Source of the DNA: Pelagihabitans sp947500445
GTDB taxonomy: Bacteria > Bacteroidota > Bacteroidia > Flavobacteriales > Flavobacteriaceae
Assembly: GCF_050589625.1 (NCBI RefSeq)
Contig: NZ_JBNGOP010000010.1
Location: forward strand, 94,272-158,271
Length of the DNA stretch: 64,000 nucleotides
Reading direction: 5' to 3'
In this document: positions 1 to 8,742 of the stretch, in pieces
Position numbering within the stretch: the first letter of the stretch is position 1
Layout of the letters: each line of letters starts with the position of its first letter
Program-made: the position numbers and the translations under genes
The notes under the pieces: generated by a model
Seen by the model: only the letters and a program-made list of their open reading frames with translations
Databases searched by the model: none
What the model was told of the DNA's origin: nothing

Positions 1-347
1 GCCCATTCGGTCCGTGCCTTTGGGTTGTTCTTTACCGCATCGGGCGCAAAGTTGTCGAACATGAGGTCGTATGCGGGATGTACCGCCACCAATTGCCCTT
101 GAAGGTGGGTAGAGAGCTCGGTAATCTCCAAACCATAGGAATTAACCTTTCCCTTGAGCTCGTCACAATAGGTCTGGCTCTCGGCCGCCTTGTCCAGATC
201 GATAAGGAAATGCTCCCATGTAGGGATCTGAATCCCTTTATATCCCAAGTCGGCGGCCCATTTGCACATACCGTCCAAACTGTTGAAAGGTGCTTTGTTG
301 TCTACGAATTGTGCCAAAAATACGGCAGGTCCTTTAATTGTCTTCAT
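1..347 (-). CDS. sugar phosphate isomerase/epimerase, TIM barrel (3' part cut by window edge)
   Basis: The reverse strand opens with ATG at 345-347 and stays open to the left edge, giving about 115 codons of the N-terminal part. Readable stretches such as KWAADLGYKGIQIPTW and GLEITELSTHLQGQ are typical of the first strands of xylose-isomerase-like (AP endonuclease family 2) TIM barrels that isomerise or epimerise sugars. No signal peptide is visible, so this copy is probably cytoplasmic, unlike the two Tat-type barrels at 5.1 and 8.7 kb. It is transcribed away from the GMC oxidoreductase at 501, sharing a 153-bp divergent intergenic region. The family call is fairly sure; the substrate cannot be read. 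The catalytic C-terminal half lies outside the window. Confidence 0.82.
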   Translation of the reverse strand, partial: MKTIKGPAVFLAQFVDNKAPFNSLDGMCKWAADLGYKGIQIPTWEHFLIDLDKAAESQTYCDELKGKVNSYGLEITELSTHLQGQLVAVHPAYDLMFDNFAPDAVKNNPKARTEW

Positions 348-500
348 ATCGTATTACGTCTATTATTTCGTATAAATTTTCGCTTCAAAGGAGGTATTAA
401 GAATAAACGTTATATTTAAATTCTTAAAAGTTTCCGACCACTAGTAAGGTAAGGAAGGTCATAAATATAGGAAAACCGTCAGAATTAATACAAGAAATAT

Positions 501-2204
501 ATGAATCAGGAAGTGGAATACGATGCGATTGTCGTTGGAACGGGAATCAGTGGTGGTTGGGCCGCCAAAGAGCTTACCGAAAAAGGGTTGAAGACCTTGG
601 TACTGGAAAGGGGTCGTATGGTAACGCACCTGGAGGATTACCCCACCATGCACGATGATCCTTGGGATTATGCCCTTAAAGGGGACCTTTCCGAAGCGGA
701 CAAGAAAAAGTATCATAAACAGCATCGCGTCGGATGGGCACCCCAGGAAGATGTGAAACATTTTTTTGTCAATGACCTGGAACATCCTTATGTGGAGATC
801 AAACGCTTCGATTGGATCAGGGGCTATCAGGTGGGCGGTCGTTCGCTTACCTGGGGCCGGCAGAGCTACCGCTGGAGCGATATTGATTTTGAGGCCAATG
901 GCAAAGATGGGCATGGTGTGGATTGGCCGGTACGGTATCATGATATTGCGCCTTGGTACGATAAAGTAGAAGAGTATATTGGTGTGAGCGGACAAAATTT
1001 AGGACTCAAACAATTGCCGGATGGTAAGTTTCAACCGCCTATGGAATTGAACTGTGCCGAATTGGAATTTCAGGAATCCCTTTCGGAAAAGTATGACGAT
1101 GGTCGTTTACTTACCATAGGGAGGGTGGCCCATATTACCGATCCCGATGCCGATATTGAAGGTAGGGGCGTGTGCCAACACCGAAACCGTTGTTGGCGGG
1201 GATGCCCGTTCGGAGGCTATTTTTCAAGCAATTCCTCCACCTTGCCCGCTGCCGAACGCACTGGAAATATGACCCTCCGGGCCAATAGTATCGTTTACGA
1301 GGTAATGTACGACGATACCACTAAAAAGGCTACGGGTGTAAAGGTAATCGACGCGGAGACCAATGAAAAGTTGGAATTTAAGGCAAAGGTGATTTTCCTT
1401 TGTGCTTCCGCCATGGCCTCGGTCGGCATTTTGTTGCAGTCCAAATCGGAACGTTTTCCGAATGGTCTAGGGAACGATTCCGATGCTTTGGGGCGTAACA
1501 TTATGGACCACCATTACAAACTGGGCGCTTCCGCAAAAATAAGCGGCCACATGAACAAATACTATAAGGGCCGAAGGGCCAACGGATTCTATATACCGCG
1601 TTTTGTCAATTTGGACGAAAATACCAAGCGCGAGGGCTATCTCCGTGGTTTTGGATATCAGGGCCGTGCCAGTAGGGAGGATTGGTCGGCCGCAGTAGCG
1701 GAATTAGGGTATGGCGCCGAACTTAAGAAAAAAGTGCTCGAACCCGGCGCATGGGAAATTGGCGTTACCGGTTTTGGCGAATTTTTACCTTACGATAGCA
1801 ACAGGGTAACCCTAAGTGAAACCGAAAAGGATAAGTGGGGACTACCACAATTGGCATTCGACGTGGAGTTTAAGGAAAACGAATATCGTATGCGCGAGGA
1901 TATCAAAAAAGAAATCATGGAAATGTTCAAAAAGGCAGGTTTTAATGATGTAAAACCGTACGAGGAAGAAACCGGTCCGGGGCTTGGGATCCACGAGATG
2001 GGCGGGGCCCGAATGGGACATGATGCCAAAACGTCCATTTTGAACAAGCACAATCAGGTACATTTGGTGCCCAACGTATATGTCACCGATGGGGCTTTTA
2101 TGAGCTCTTCGGGTTGCGTGAACCCTTCGTTGACCTATATGGCCTTTACGGCGAGGGCCGCAAACCATGCCGCGGAAGAATTTAAGGCAGGAAAGTTTTC
2201 TTGA
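501..2204 (+). CDS. GMC family FAD-dependent oxidoreductase (sugar dehydrogenase large subunit), paralog 1
   Basis: The 567-residue protein starts with a Rossmann FAD-binding motif GTGISGGWAAKEL (residues 13-25) and ends with the GMC C-terminal signature. H498 (in GIHEMGG) and N541 (in CVNPSLT) are the likely catalytic His/Asn pair that takes a hydride from a sugar carbinol. C225, C231 and C235 (in GVCQHRNRCWRGCPFG) resemble the cysteine cluster that holds a [3Fe-4S] centre in FAD-glucose dehydrogenase-type subunits; that cluster is inferred. There is no signal peptide. In this family the flavoprotein is usually carried across the membrane by a Tat-type small subunit, and the only such gene here is at 8083, next to the paralog at 6365. 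Likely role: oxidation of a sugar or glycoside, perhaps at C3. Confidence 0.9.
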   Translation: MNQEVEYDAIVVGTGISGGWAAKELTEKGLKTLVLERGRMVTHLEDYPTMHDDPWDYALKGDLSEADKKKYHKQHRVGWAPQEDVKHFFVNDLEHPYVEIKRFDWIRGYQVGGRSLTWGRQSYRWSDIDFEANGKDGHGVDWPVRYHDIAPWYDKVEEYIGVSGQNLGLKQLPDGKFQPPMELNCAELEFQESLSEKYDDGRLLTIGRVAHITDPDADIEGRGVCQHRNRCWRGCPFGGYFSSNSSTLPAAERTGNMTLRANSIVYEVMYDDTTKKATGVKVIDAETNEKLEFKAKVIFLCASAMASVGILLQSKSERFPNGLGNDSDALGRNIMDHHYKLGASAKISGHMNKYYKGRRANGFYIPRFVNLDENTKREGYLRGFGYQGRASREDWSAAVAELGYGAELKKKVLEPGAWEIGVTGFGEFLPYDSNRVTLSETEKDKWGLPQLAFDVEFKENEYRMREDIKKEIMEMFKKAGFNDVKPYEEETGPGLGIHEMGGARMGHDAKTSILNKHNQVHLVPNVYVTDGAFMSSSGCVNPSLTYMAFTARAANHAAEEFKAGKFS

Positions 2205-2243
2205 TTTTCTGTATTATTGTCTTACCGAAAACACTGACCTAAA

Positions 2244-2702
2244 ATGGAAAACGCATCAGCAAGAAATATGTGGGGCGATTATCTGGACAAACATCTGGAA
2301 CACGCTTTTGAAGACGCCCCTACAACGGTTCATTTCTGTAATAATGAAATGGATGCCAATGAATGTGCCGCTCTGGTCAAAAAAGGCATCAAACGAGCTA
2401 CCTCACCAAGTTTGTTAGGGCTTCAATACCGAAAGGAGCCCCTTCCTAAAATTGGCGATTTTATGGTGGTGACCGATTGGGAGGGTACCGCGCAGTGTAT
2501 CGTACGGACGACAAAGGTGAGCTTGCGTCCCTTTTTTAGTATCGACGAGGCCTATGCCCGACAGGAAGGAGAAGGAGATCAAAGCTTGGCATATTGGAAA
2601 CGTACCCACTGGGAATATTACAATAAAGAATTGGAACCCTTCGGCAGGGTACCTCGGGAAAGCATGATTATCGTGTGCCAGGAGTTCGAAAAGGTCTTCT
2701 AA
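2244..2702 (+). CDS. ASCH domain-containing protein
   Basis: The 152-residue protein carries the ASCH fold pattern in its middle and end: a KKGIKRAT motif near residue 48, GDFMVVTDWEGTAQCIV around 75-90, and the tail region EGEGDQSLAYWKRTHWEYY. ASCH domains resemble PUA domains and are thought to bind RNA; some members hydrolyse N4-acetylcytidine. No enzymatic role can be assigned here. It lies 39 bp downstream of the GMC gene on the same strand and is followed by a strong terminator at 2756-2790, so it may be the last gene of that transcript. The pairing with a sugar dehydrogenase has no obvious functional meaning. Confidence 0.85.
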   Translation: MENASARNMWGDYLDKHLEHAFEDAPTTVHFCNNEMDANECAALVKKGIKRATSPSLLGLQYRKEPLPKIGDFMVVTDWEGTAQCIVRTTKVSLRPFFSIDEAYARQEGEGDQSLAYWKRTHWEYYNKELEPFGRVPRESMIIVCQEFEKVF

Positions 2703-2713
2703 AGGTACATTAC

Positions 2714-2730
2714 GTTCCGGATTCCGGAAC
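2714..2730. other. short perfect hairpin before the terminator
   Basis: GTTCCGG, ATT and CCGGAAC form a perfect 7-bp stem just after the ASCH stop codon and 25 bp before the stronger terminator hairpin. No T-run follows it. Confidence 0.5.
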
Positions 2731-2755
2731 ATAAAAAGGGTACACAATAAATACT

Positions 2756-2790
2756 AAATGCCCCGGACGGTAACGTTCGGGGCATTTTTT
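2756..2790 (+). terminator. rho-independent terminator of the GMC/ASCH transcript
   Basis: AAATGCCCCG pairs with CGGGGCATTT, extended inward by four more pairs (one G-T) to a GTAA loop, and is followed by T residues on the + strand. It also lies downstream of the reverse-strand Gfo/Idh gene and could stop both. Confidence 0.85.
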
Positions 2791-2852
2791 GTATCCGTAC
2801 ATTTATGTCAAAACAACAACGGAACTAGCTTAAAATAGTATGCGTATTGCCG

Positions 2853-3992
2853 TTACTTTTCAAGATTGACCCAAGTGTTCCCATTTTTATGGGATGCAAC
2901 GGTGGCCTCTATGAAATTCATTCCGCGCACTCCGTCGACCATGGTCGGGAACTCAGCGTCGTCATACTTTTTTCCGCGGATGGCCTTGGCCGCCCCGAGA
3001 TATATATTGGCCATAGAATCGAAAATACCTTCGGGATGTCCGGGAGGTAACTTTGTACCATTAAGGGATAGTTTGCTGTTGTAGGCATGCCCCGGTTTGT
3101 AAACCTGTGTGGGTTTGGTATCGCTCAAAACATAAAGGAAATTCGGATTTTCCTGTTCCCATTTAAATGCCGCTTTTTCTCCATAAATGGAAATGGCGAG
3201 GCCATTTTCTTCGCCTGTTGCCACCTGACTGCTGCGGATGACCCCCTTTACAGTATCGCTCATACGGATCAATACCGTTCCGTCGATATCCATTTTATTG
3301 TCTTTGTAGAGGTAGTTGAAATCACTGAGAATGGACTTCACCTTCATGCCGGTGGTATACTCTACCATATTGAAAGCGTGCACCCCAATATCACCGATAC
3401 AAGAACTGATACCGGCTTTTTTGGGATCTAACCGCCACACCGAAGAACGTTTTTTCTTGTCGTGGATGATGGTGTTGATCCACCCTTGGTAGTATACCGC
3501 GTCAATTTTATGAATTTTTCCCAACGCACCTTTTTTGATCATTTCCCGCATTTGGCGAACCATAGGGTAGCCGGTATAGGTGTGGGTAAGGGCAAAAACG
3601 GTACCGGCCTTTTTGTGGGCTTTTTGCAATATCTTGGCCTCGTCCAAAGTAGTGGTCATCGGTTTTTCGCAAATCACATGAAAACCGTTTTCCAATAGTT
3701 TAAGGGCCATTGGAAAATGTAAAAAGTTCGGTGTTAGAACGGAAAATACCTGTATGCGCTTATTTTCCGGCAGCTTCAGCTCTTCTGCTACCATGGTATC
3801 AAAATCTTCATATATCCGATCTGTTGGAACATCGATCTCTTTTGCAAAGGCCATGTTGGCCTTAAAGTCCGGGTTGAATACGGCCCCAACGATTTCATAG
3901 TTGTCGTTTATCTGCGAAGCGACACGGTGCAATACCCCGATAAGGGAATCGCCTCCGCCCCCCAAAACTCCTAGTCTGATTTTTTTTGGCAT
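2853..3992 (-). CDS. Gfo/Idh/MocA family oxidoreductase (cytoplasmic)
   Basis: The 379-residue protein has an N-terminal NAD(P)-binding Rossmann segment (IRLGVLGGGGDSLIG, residues 5-19), the family signature HVICEKP with the conserved lysine K110, and a later GDIGVHAFN segment supplying the catalytic Asp/His. Members oxidise or reduce sugars and cyclitols, often at C3, and several act on 3-keto-glycosides. No Tat leader is present, in contrast to the relative at 57.5 kb. It converges on the ASCH gene and lies among sugar isomerase and GMC genes, which suggests a cytoplasmic step of the same pathway. The family is secure, the substrate is not. Confidence 0.92.
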   Translation of the reverse strand: MPKKIRLGVLGGGGDSLIGVLHRVASQINDNYEIVGAVFNPDFKANMAFAKEIDVPTDRIYEDFDTMVAEELKLPENKRIQVFSVLTPNFLHFPMALKLLENGFHVICEKPMTTTLDEAKILQKAHKKAGTVFALTHTYTGYPMVRQMREMIKKGALGKIHKIDAVYYQGWINTIIHDKKKRSSVWRLDPKKAGISSCIGDIGVHAFNMVEYTTGMKVKSILSDFNYLYKDNKMDIDGTVLIRMSDTVKGVIRSSQVATGEENGLAISIYGEKAAFKWEQENPNFLYVLSDTKPTQVYKPGHAYNSKLSLNGTKLPPGHPEGIFDSMANIYLGAAKAIRGKKYDDAEFPTMVDGVRGMNFIEATVASHKNGNTWVNLEK

Positions 3993-4618
3993 TTGAATCT
4001 AAAATTTAAATTAACGTTGTTTATTTTTCAAGTGTGCTACGTTTCTTCATAACGCTCCTTTTTCAAAACAAAGGCAACGGACCGGAACGTACGCTTACGC
4101 CTTGGTGTTTTGCTTATTCCATTAGGTGATATATGCAAGCTTTCACAATTTATAAAAAAACTCGCTGTCAAAGGCAATCTTTTCATTTTTGGACAAAAGA
4201 GTGCTTAAATGAGTAAAGTGTCACGGACTTTTTGGTTTTAGCGAAAACTATGGGATGCCTATCCTCGACCAAGGTGTTTTGCAACGAAGACGGCGAAAGA
4301 AAGTTATACCCAACTGTTGTATTAAAGTGAGCCCGACCATAAATGGCTATTTTTTAAGATAAAGAGCGGATTTACAAGGTTCATACTATCATAAAGACCA
4401 TTTTTAACGTAGAACTCACCTTAGCATTGAACATACCGATCGAACGATAACCACTTGGGCACTATTTCATTGGCCCTGTCCGTCACGTTTGCCCGGGGAA
4501 AAAGGCACCCTTATGAATACAGCCCTGCGCGGCCGGTCGAACTTCCAGAAATCGAAAATCCGAAGTATACTACGATAACAGGGGTTTGTTACTATTCGCA
4601 ATCCGCTTCCTACCCAAC
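3993..4618. other. 626-bp gene-free stretch
   Basis: No reading frame with credible coding character is seen on either strand. It holds the upstream region of the Gfo/Idh gene at its left end. I recognise no repeat, RNA gene or mobile element. Confidence 0.6.
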
Positions 4619-5062
4619 TCACCGTTTGTAAAAGATATAGTCCAACGGTAAGGGTTCTTTGCCAGCCGTTCTAAAATCAATGGCCATCTGTCCCCGGTGA
4701 TGGGTAGAATGGTTGATGATATGGAAAAGAATGTCCTGTAGGGTATTGGTGAAAAGTCGCCCTTCGGAATCCTCGTAATCGATACGTATTTCAAAATCGT
4801 CGGCATGGGTGGTGATGTCGAAAGAAGTTCGCTGGTTTTCGTAGTGGATGTCGGCCCATCCACTGACCGGGTGTACTTGAAACACCGAAAATTCGGAGGG
4901 TTTGCCCATTGCCCGGGCGTTCCAAATATGATGGGCATTCAAAATATGACTAAATCGCATGGCAAGCTGCTCCGGAACCTGTTCCATTTCTTGGCAGGTA
5001 GTGATCAGTTTTTTATTGCTTTGAAAGTTATAGTCGAACAATTGATTAAAAAAAGCTTTCAC
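4619..5062 (-). CDS. DinB family protein (putative metal-dependent thiol S-transferase fold)
   Basis: The 147-residue protein has the four-helix DinB layout: an N-terminal FDYNFQSNKKL segment, SHILNAHHIWNAR around residues 38-50, and the C-terminal motif HIINHSTHHRGQM (114-126). Histidines H45, H118 and H122 are placed as in the metal-binding triad of DinB/YfiT proteins. Many members use a small thiol such as bacillithiol; which one applies here is unknown. The frame opens with GTG at 5062; no better ATG is seen upstream. The gene follows the Tat-type isomerase on the same strand, with an ATACCATTT repeat between them. Confidence 0.85.
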   Translation of the reverse strand: MKAFFNQLFDYNFQSNKKLITTCQEMEQVPEQLAMRFSHILNAHHIWNARAMGKPSEFSVFQVHPVSGWADIHYENQRTSFDITTHADDFEIRIDYEDSEGRLFTNTLQDILFHIINHSTHHRGQMAIDFRTAGKEPLPLDYIFYKR

Positions 5063-5104
5063 GATAAATAAGGTGATTAAGGTTTTGGGGAAACGTTATA
5101 CCAT

Positions 5105-5130
5105 ATACCATTTCAAAGTTTAAATGGTAC
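5105..5130. repeat. 26-bp palindromic intergenic repeat, copy 1
   Basis: Arms ATACCATTT and AAATGGTAC flank a CAAAGTTT centre. On the reverse strand the repeat begins with the last base of the stop codon of the isomerase gene at 5130. One of about a dozen related copies in the window. Confidence 0.8.
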
Positions 5131-6140
5131 TATTCATGCATTTCTTTTACGGCCTTTAGCATAAGGTCCCTTGTAGCTGCTATTCCAGCTTCCTCGCTCA
5201 ATTCCCTGCCTTCGTATTCAACGCCGATAAATCCGGTGTAACCGGCATCTTTCACGATTTGTAACATTTTCACATAATCGATTTCCGTTTCGTTGCCCTC
5301 CGCATCAAAATCATGGGATTTGGCACTTACCGCTTTCGCATGGGGCATCAACTCGGAAACTCCCTTGTAAATATCGTACATTTCGGCACATCCCTTGCTG
5401 TAATCTTCCGGGTCCATTCTTTTGATGCAGAAATTGCCAAAATCGGGCAGGGTACCGCAATTGTCCATGTCAACGGATTTCATGACCTCGGCCAACAGGG
5501 CTGCGTTGGAGGAAAGTCCGCCATGGTTTTCCACAATGATATTGATGTTTTTCGCAGCTCCGTAACTTGCCAACTTCCGAAGCCCGTCCACCGAATTCGA
5601 TTTCCATTCCTCAGGTTCCGAGCTGCCGTTAAGGTTTACCCGAATGGCATGGCAGCCCATTGCCGCCGCGGCATCGACCCATTTTTTATGCTTCTCCACC
5701 GTTTCATTCCTTTCGGATTCGTCGTCGACCGCTAAATCGCCTTGGCGATCTACCATTATCAGCACGTTTTGGAGGCCGTGCTCTTTGGCCGCAGCATTTG
5801 ATTTTTCTACAAAAGCGGCCATGGCCGCTTCCGAATAACCCAATGGTTTTAATTCCGCATCGTACAATTGGCTCACGTATTCCAGACCTGAGAATCCCCA
5901 CGATTTTGCTTTTTCAGCAAAAGTGTACGGATCTACACCATCATCCTGTACCATCTTATGCATGCTCCATTGGGCCAAGGAAAGTTTGAAAAATGGGGCG
6001 GGGGTCTTCGTTGTGGTTTCCGCCACTTCCCCATTGGGCGCGCTTGCCGGTTGCTTGGTTTCTTTACAGGCATAGAGGAACATTACGCCCATGGCCAAGG
6101 CGGCCCTTGCGCCATTACGTATAAAATTTCTTCGTTTCAT
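5130..6140 (-). CDS. Tat-exported sugar phosphate isomerase/epimerase-like lipoprotein (TIM barrel)
   Basis: From ATG at 6140 the protein has 336 residues; a TTG five codons upstream also keeps the frame. It starts MKRRNFIRNG, a twin-arginine leader, followed by a hydrophobic stretch and a lipobox-like LYAC, so it is probably exported folded and lipid-anchored. The rest is a xylose-isomerase-like barrel with NIIVENHGG, LPDFGNFC and GFIGVEYEGREL, where the acidic residues would bind a divalent metal. The position between the two GMC paralogs fits periplasmic handling of oxidised sugars. Epimerase and lyase/hydrolase activities on 3-keto-sugars are both known from this fold, so the reaction is left open. 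Confidence 0.87.
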   Translation of the reverse strand: MKRRNFIRNGARAALAMGVMFLYACKETKQPASAPNGEVAETTTKTPAPFFKLSLAQWSMHKMVQDDGVDPYTFAEKAKSWGFSGLEYVSQLYDAELKPLGYSEAAMAAFVEKSNAAAKEHGLQNVLIMVDRQGDLAVDDESERNETVEKHKKWVDAAAAMGCHAIRVNLNGSSEPEEWKSNSVDGLRKLASYGAAKNINIIVENHGGLSSNAALLAEVMKSVDMDNCGTLPDFGNFCIKRMDPEDYSKGCAEMYDIYKGVSELMPHAKAVSAKSHDFDAEGNETEIDYVKMLQIVKDAGYTGFIGVEYEGRELSEEAGIAATRDLMLKAVKEMHE

Positions 6141-6364
6141 TGTTAGGTGTTTCAAGGTGAATTTTTTTCAAGTTGTTTTTAAAGGGGCCTGCCCTATTGC
6201 ATATCTCGGTCCGGAAATTTCCGGAATGGCAATAACATAGGCTGTATTTTCTGAAAAAGCGTGAAAAAAGCCTACAAAGGCTATGTTTTTAGCAACATCC
6301 ACGGTCTTTAAATGTAGAAAATTAAATTTATATTAATAAATTTAGCAACTAAACAATTTGGTAC

Positions 6365-8083
6365 ATGGGTAAATTTTATTACAACGAAGAACAGGAGTCG
6401 TATGATGCGATCGTGGTCGGTACTGGGATCAGCGGTGGATGGGCGGCAAAGGAACTCTGTGAGAACGGTCTGAAAACCTTGGTCTTGGAACGGGGTAGGA
6501 TGGTCACGCACAGGGAAGATTACGAGACCGCCGATAAGGACGAGTGGGATTTTCCGCTTCGCGGCGAGCTTCCTTATGAAGAAAAACAGAAACAGTTAAA
6601 ACAGGCACGAACGGGTTATACGACCCGTGCACAGCATAACATGTGGTTCGTGAACGATCTGGAGCACCCGTACAATGAAACAAAACGTTTTGATTGGATG
6701 CGGGGATACCATGTCGGGGGACGTTCCCTGCAATGGGGCCGCCACAGTTATCGTTGGAGCGATATCGATTTTAACGCGAATGCCAATGAGGGCGTGGCGG
6801 TCGATTGGCCGGTACGGTATAAGGATATTGCCCCTTGGTACGATAAAGTAGAGGCCTATATCGGGGTTTCCGGTGAAAACCTGGGGTTGCCCCAGCTTCC
6901 CGACGGGCAGTTCGAGCCCATGATGGAGCTCAACTGTGTGGAACAGCATGTTCGGGAAAAGGTGGCCGAAAATTTTGATGGTAGGGTGGTGACCGCCGGT
7001 CGTGTCGCACATATCACAAGTGATAAAAAATTTGAAGGGGACGGAAGGGTACGTTGCCAGTATAGGAACCGTTGTATACGGGGATGTCCTTTTGGGGCTT
7101 ATTTCAGTAGTCTTTCATCCACCTTGCCGGCCGCGGAGGCTACCGGAAATATGACGCTACGCCCCGATTCTATTGTACACGAAATTATGTACGATGCGGA
7201 TACCAAAAAGGCAACGGGTGTCAAAGTTATCGACCGGGTGACCAAGGAAACCTTTGAGTTTAAGGCCAAGGTGGTGTTTTTATGTGCTTCGGCAATAGCA
7301 TCCACCTCCATTTTGATGCAGTCAAAATCCGACCGTTTCCCGAACGGAATGGGCAACGACTCCGATCAATTGGGGAGAAATATCATGGATCACCATTTAA
7401 AGGTCGGTGCAGAAGGAAAGTTCGATGGATTTGAGGACAAATATTACAAAGGACGAAAACCGAACGGTATTTATATTCCGCGTTTCCGAAATTTGGGCGG
7501 AAGCTCCGACCGTGCCGATTACAAGCGAGGCTTTGGTTACCAAGGTGGTGCGGGAAGAGGGAATTGGCAGGAAACCATAGCGGAACTTTCCCATGGTAAA
7601 GCGCTGAAGGACGCGCTCCTAAAACCGGGCGGATGGTCCTTTGGAATGGGCGGTTTTGGAGAGGTATTGCCGTATCAGGACAACCGTTTTACTTTGGACT
7701 ATGACCAAAAGGACCAATGGGGACTTCCTACGGTGACCTTTGATGCAGAGCTGAGAGAAAATGAGTTGAACATGCGTAAGGATATGATGCAATCGGCCGT
7801 GGACATGTTGAAAAAAGCCGGCCTTAGGGATGTAAAGCCCTTTGATAGTCCGGGAGCGTTGGGCCTTGGTATCCACGAGATGGGTACCGCACGTATGGGG
7901 CGTGATAGAAAGACTTCCGTATTGAACGGAAACAACGCCCTGCACGATGTACCTAACGTTTATGTTACCGATGGTTCTTTTATGACCTCCGCGAGCTGCG
8001 TAAACCCATCACTTACCTATATGGCCTTTACGGCCAGAGCGGCAAACCATGCCGTGAGCGAACTAAAAAAAGGAAATATATAA
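6365..8083 (+). CDS. GMC family FAD-dependent oxidoreductase (sugar dehydrogenase large subunit), paralog 2
   Basis: The 572-residue protein aligns along its whole length with the protein at 501 and looks identical at well over half the positions by eye. It has the FAD motif GTGISGGWAAKEL (residues 19-31), a cysteine triad C231, C237, C241 (CQYRNRCIRGCPFG) suited to a [3Fe-4S] cluster, and the likely catalytic pair H504/N547. It lacks a signal peptide. Its stop codon overlaps the next start by one base (TAATG), coupling it to the subunit-3 gene at 8083, which has the Tat leader. The pair resembles glucoside 3-dehydrogenase and related membrane sugar dehydrogenases. A haem subunit is absent here, so the electron acceptor is unknown. 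Confidence 0.92.
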   Translation: MGKFYYNEEQESYDAIVVGTGISGGWAAKELCENGLKTLVLERGRMVTHREDYETADKDEWDFPLRGELPYEEKQKQLKQARTGYTTRAQHNMWFVNDLEHPYNETKRFDWMRGYHVGGRSLQWGRHSYRWSDIDFNANANEGVAVDWPVRYKDIAPWYDKVEAYIGVSGENLGLPQLPDGQFEPMMELNCVEQHVREKVAENFDGRVVTAGRVAHITSDKKFEGDGRVRCQYRNRCIRGCPFGAYFSSLSSTLPAAEATGNMTLRPDSIVHEIMYDADTKKATGVKVIDRVTKETFEFKAKVVFLCASAIASTSILMQSKSDRFPNGMGNDSDQLGRNIMDHHLKVGAEGKFDGFEDKYYKGRKPNGIYIPRFRNLGGSSDRADYKRGFGYQGGAGRGNWQETIAELSHGKALKDALLKPGGWSFGMGGFGEVLPYQDNRFTLDYDQKDQWGLPTVTFDAELRENELNMRKDMMQSAVDMLKKAGLRDVKPFDSPGALGLGIHEMGTARMGRDRKTSVLNGNNALHDVPNVYVTDGSFMTSASCVNPSLTYMAFTARAANHAVSELKKGNI

Positions 8084-8733
8084 TGGATAGAAGAAAAGCA
8101 CTCCGAAATATGGGTATGGCAATGGGATATACCGTTGCTACCCCAACACTGATCAGCCTAATGCAAGGTTGTAAGACCGAACCGGCAATGACCTGGGAAC
8201 CAGATTTTTTCACCAAGGACCAAGGTGCCGCGTTGTTAAAATTGGTCGACATCGTATTACCGAAAACCGATACTCCCTCGGCATCGGAAATGCAGGTGCA
8301 TTTGTTTTTGGACCGGTTTGCGGCAGAGGCAATGGAGCCAAAAAAGCGGGATTTTTTAAAGCTGACCACCGAAAAGTTTATGCAGAAGGCCTTGACCGAA
8401 AGTGGTAGCGAAACCTTGGCGGATGTTGACGCGGAAGCATTGGAGAAGGTGTTCGGCGGACTACTGAAAATTTCCAAAGAAGATAGGGAGGCGAATTTTG
8501 AGGCCCTTCAGAAATATGAGGAGGGCGTGGCAGCAGAGGACAGTAGCGTGCTATTGGACGATACCGTTGCCAGCTTCGCTTTTGCCAATACCGTACGCGA
8601 CATGAGTATTTGGGGATACAAAACCTCGGAATACGTTGGGGAAGAAGTATTGGCGTATTTGCCCATTCCGGGGGAATATGTCGGATGTGGCGATGTACAA
8701 GAGCTTACCGGTGGAAAAGCATGGTCGTTGTAG
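8083..8733 (+). CDS. gluconate 2-dehydrogenase subunit 3 family protein (Tat/lipoprotein partner of the GMC enzyme)
   Basis: The 216-residue protein starts MDRRKALRNMG, a twin-arginine-like leader, with a lipobox-like LMQGC about residue 26-30, then the small-subunit domain (FFTKDQGAALLKLVDIVLPKTDTPSA). In two- and three-subunit sugar dehydrogenases this subunit carries the flavoprotein through the Tat pore and stabilises it. Here it overlaps the GMC stop by one base and precedes the TIM-barrel gene by 9 bp, so the three form a tight operon. It is the only such subunit seen in the window, so it may serve both GMC paralogs. The lipid anchor is an inference. Confidence 0.88.
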   Translation: MDRRKALRNMGMAMGYTVATPTLISLMQGCKTEPAMTWEPDFFTKDQGAALLKLVDIVLPKTDTPSASEMQVHLFLDRFAAEAMEPKKRDFLKLTTEKFMQKALTESGSETLADVDAEALEKVFGGLLKISKEDREANFEALQKYEEGVAAEDSSVLLDDTVASFAFANTVRDMSIWGYKTSEYVGEEVLAYLPIPGEYVGCGDVQELTGGKAWSL

Positions 8734-8742
8734 CCGGTTGAA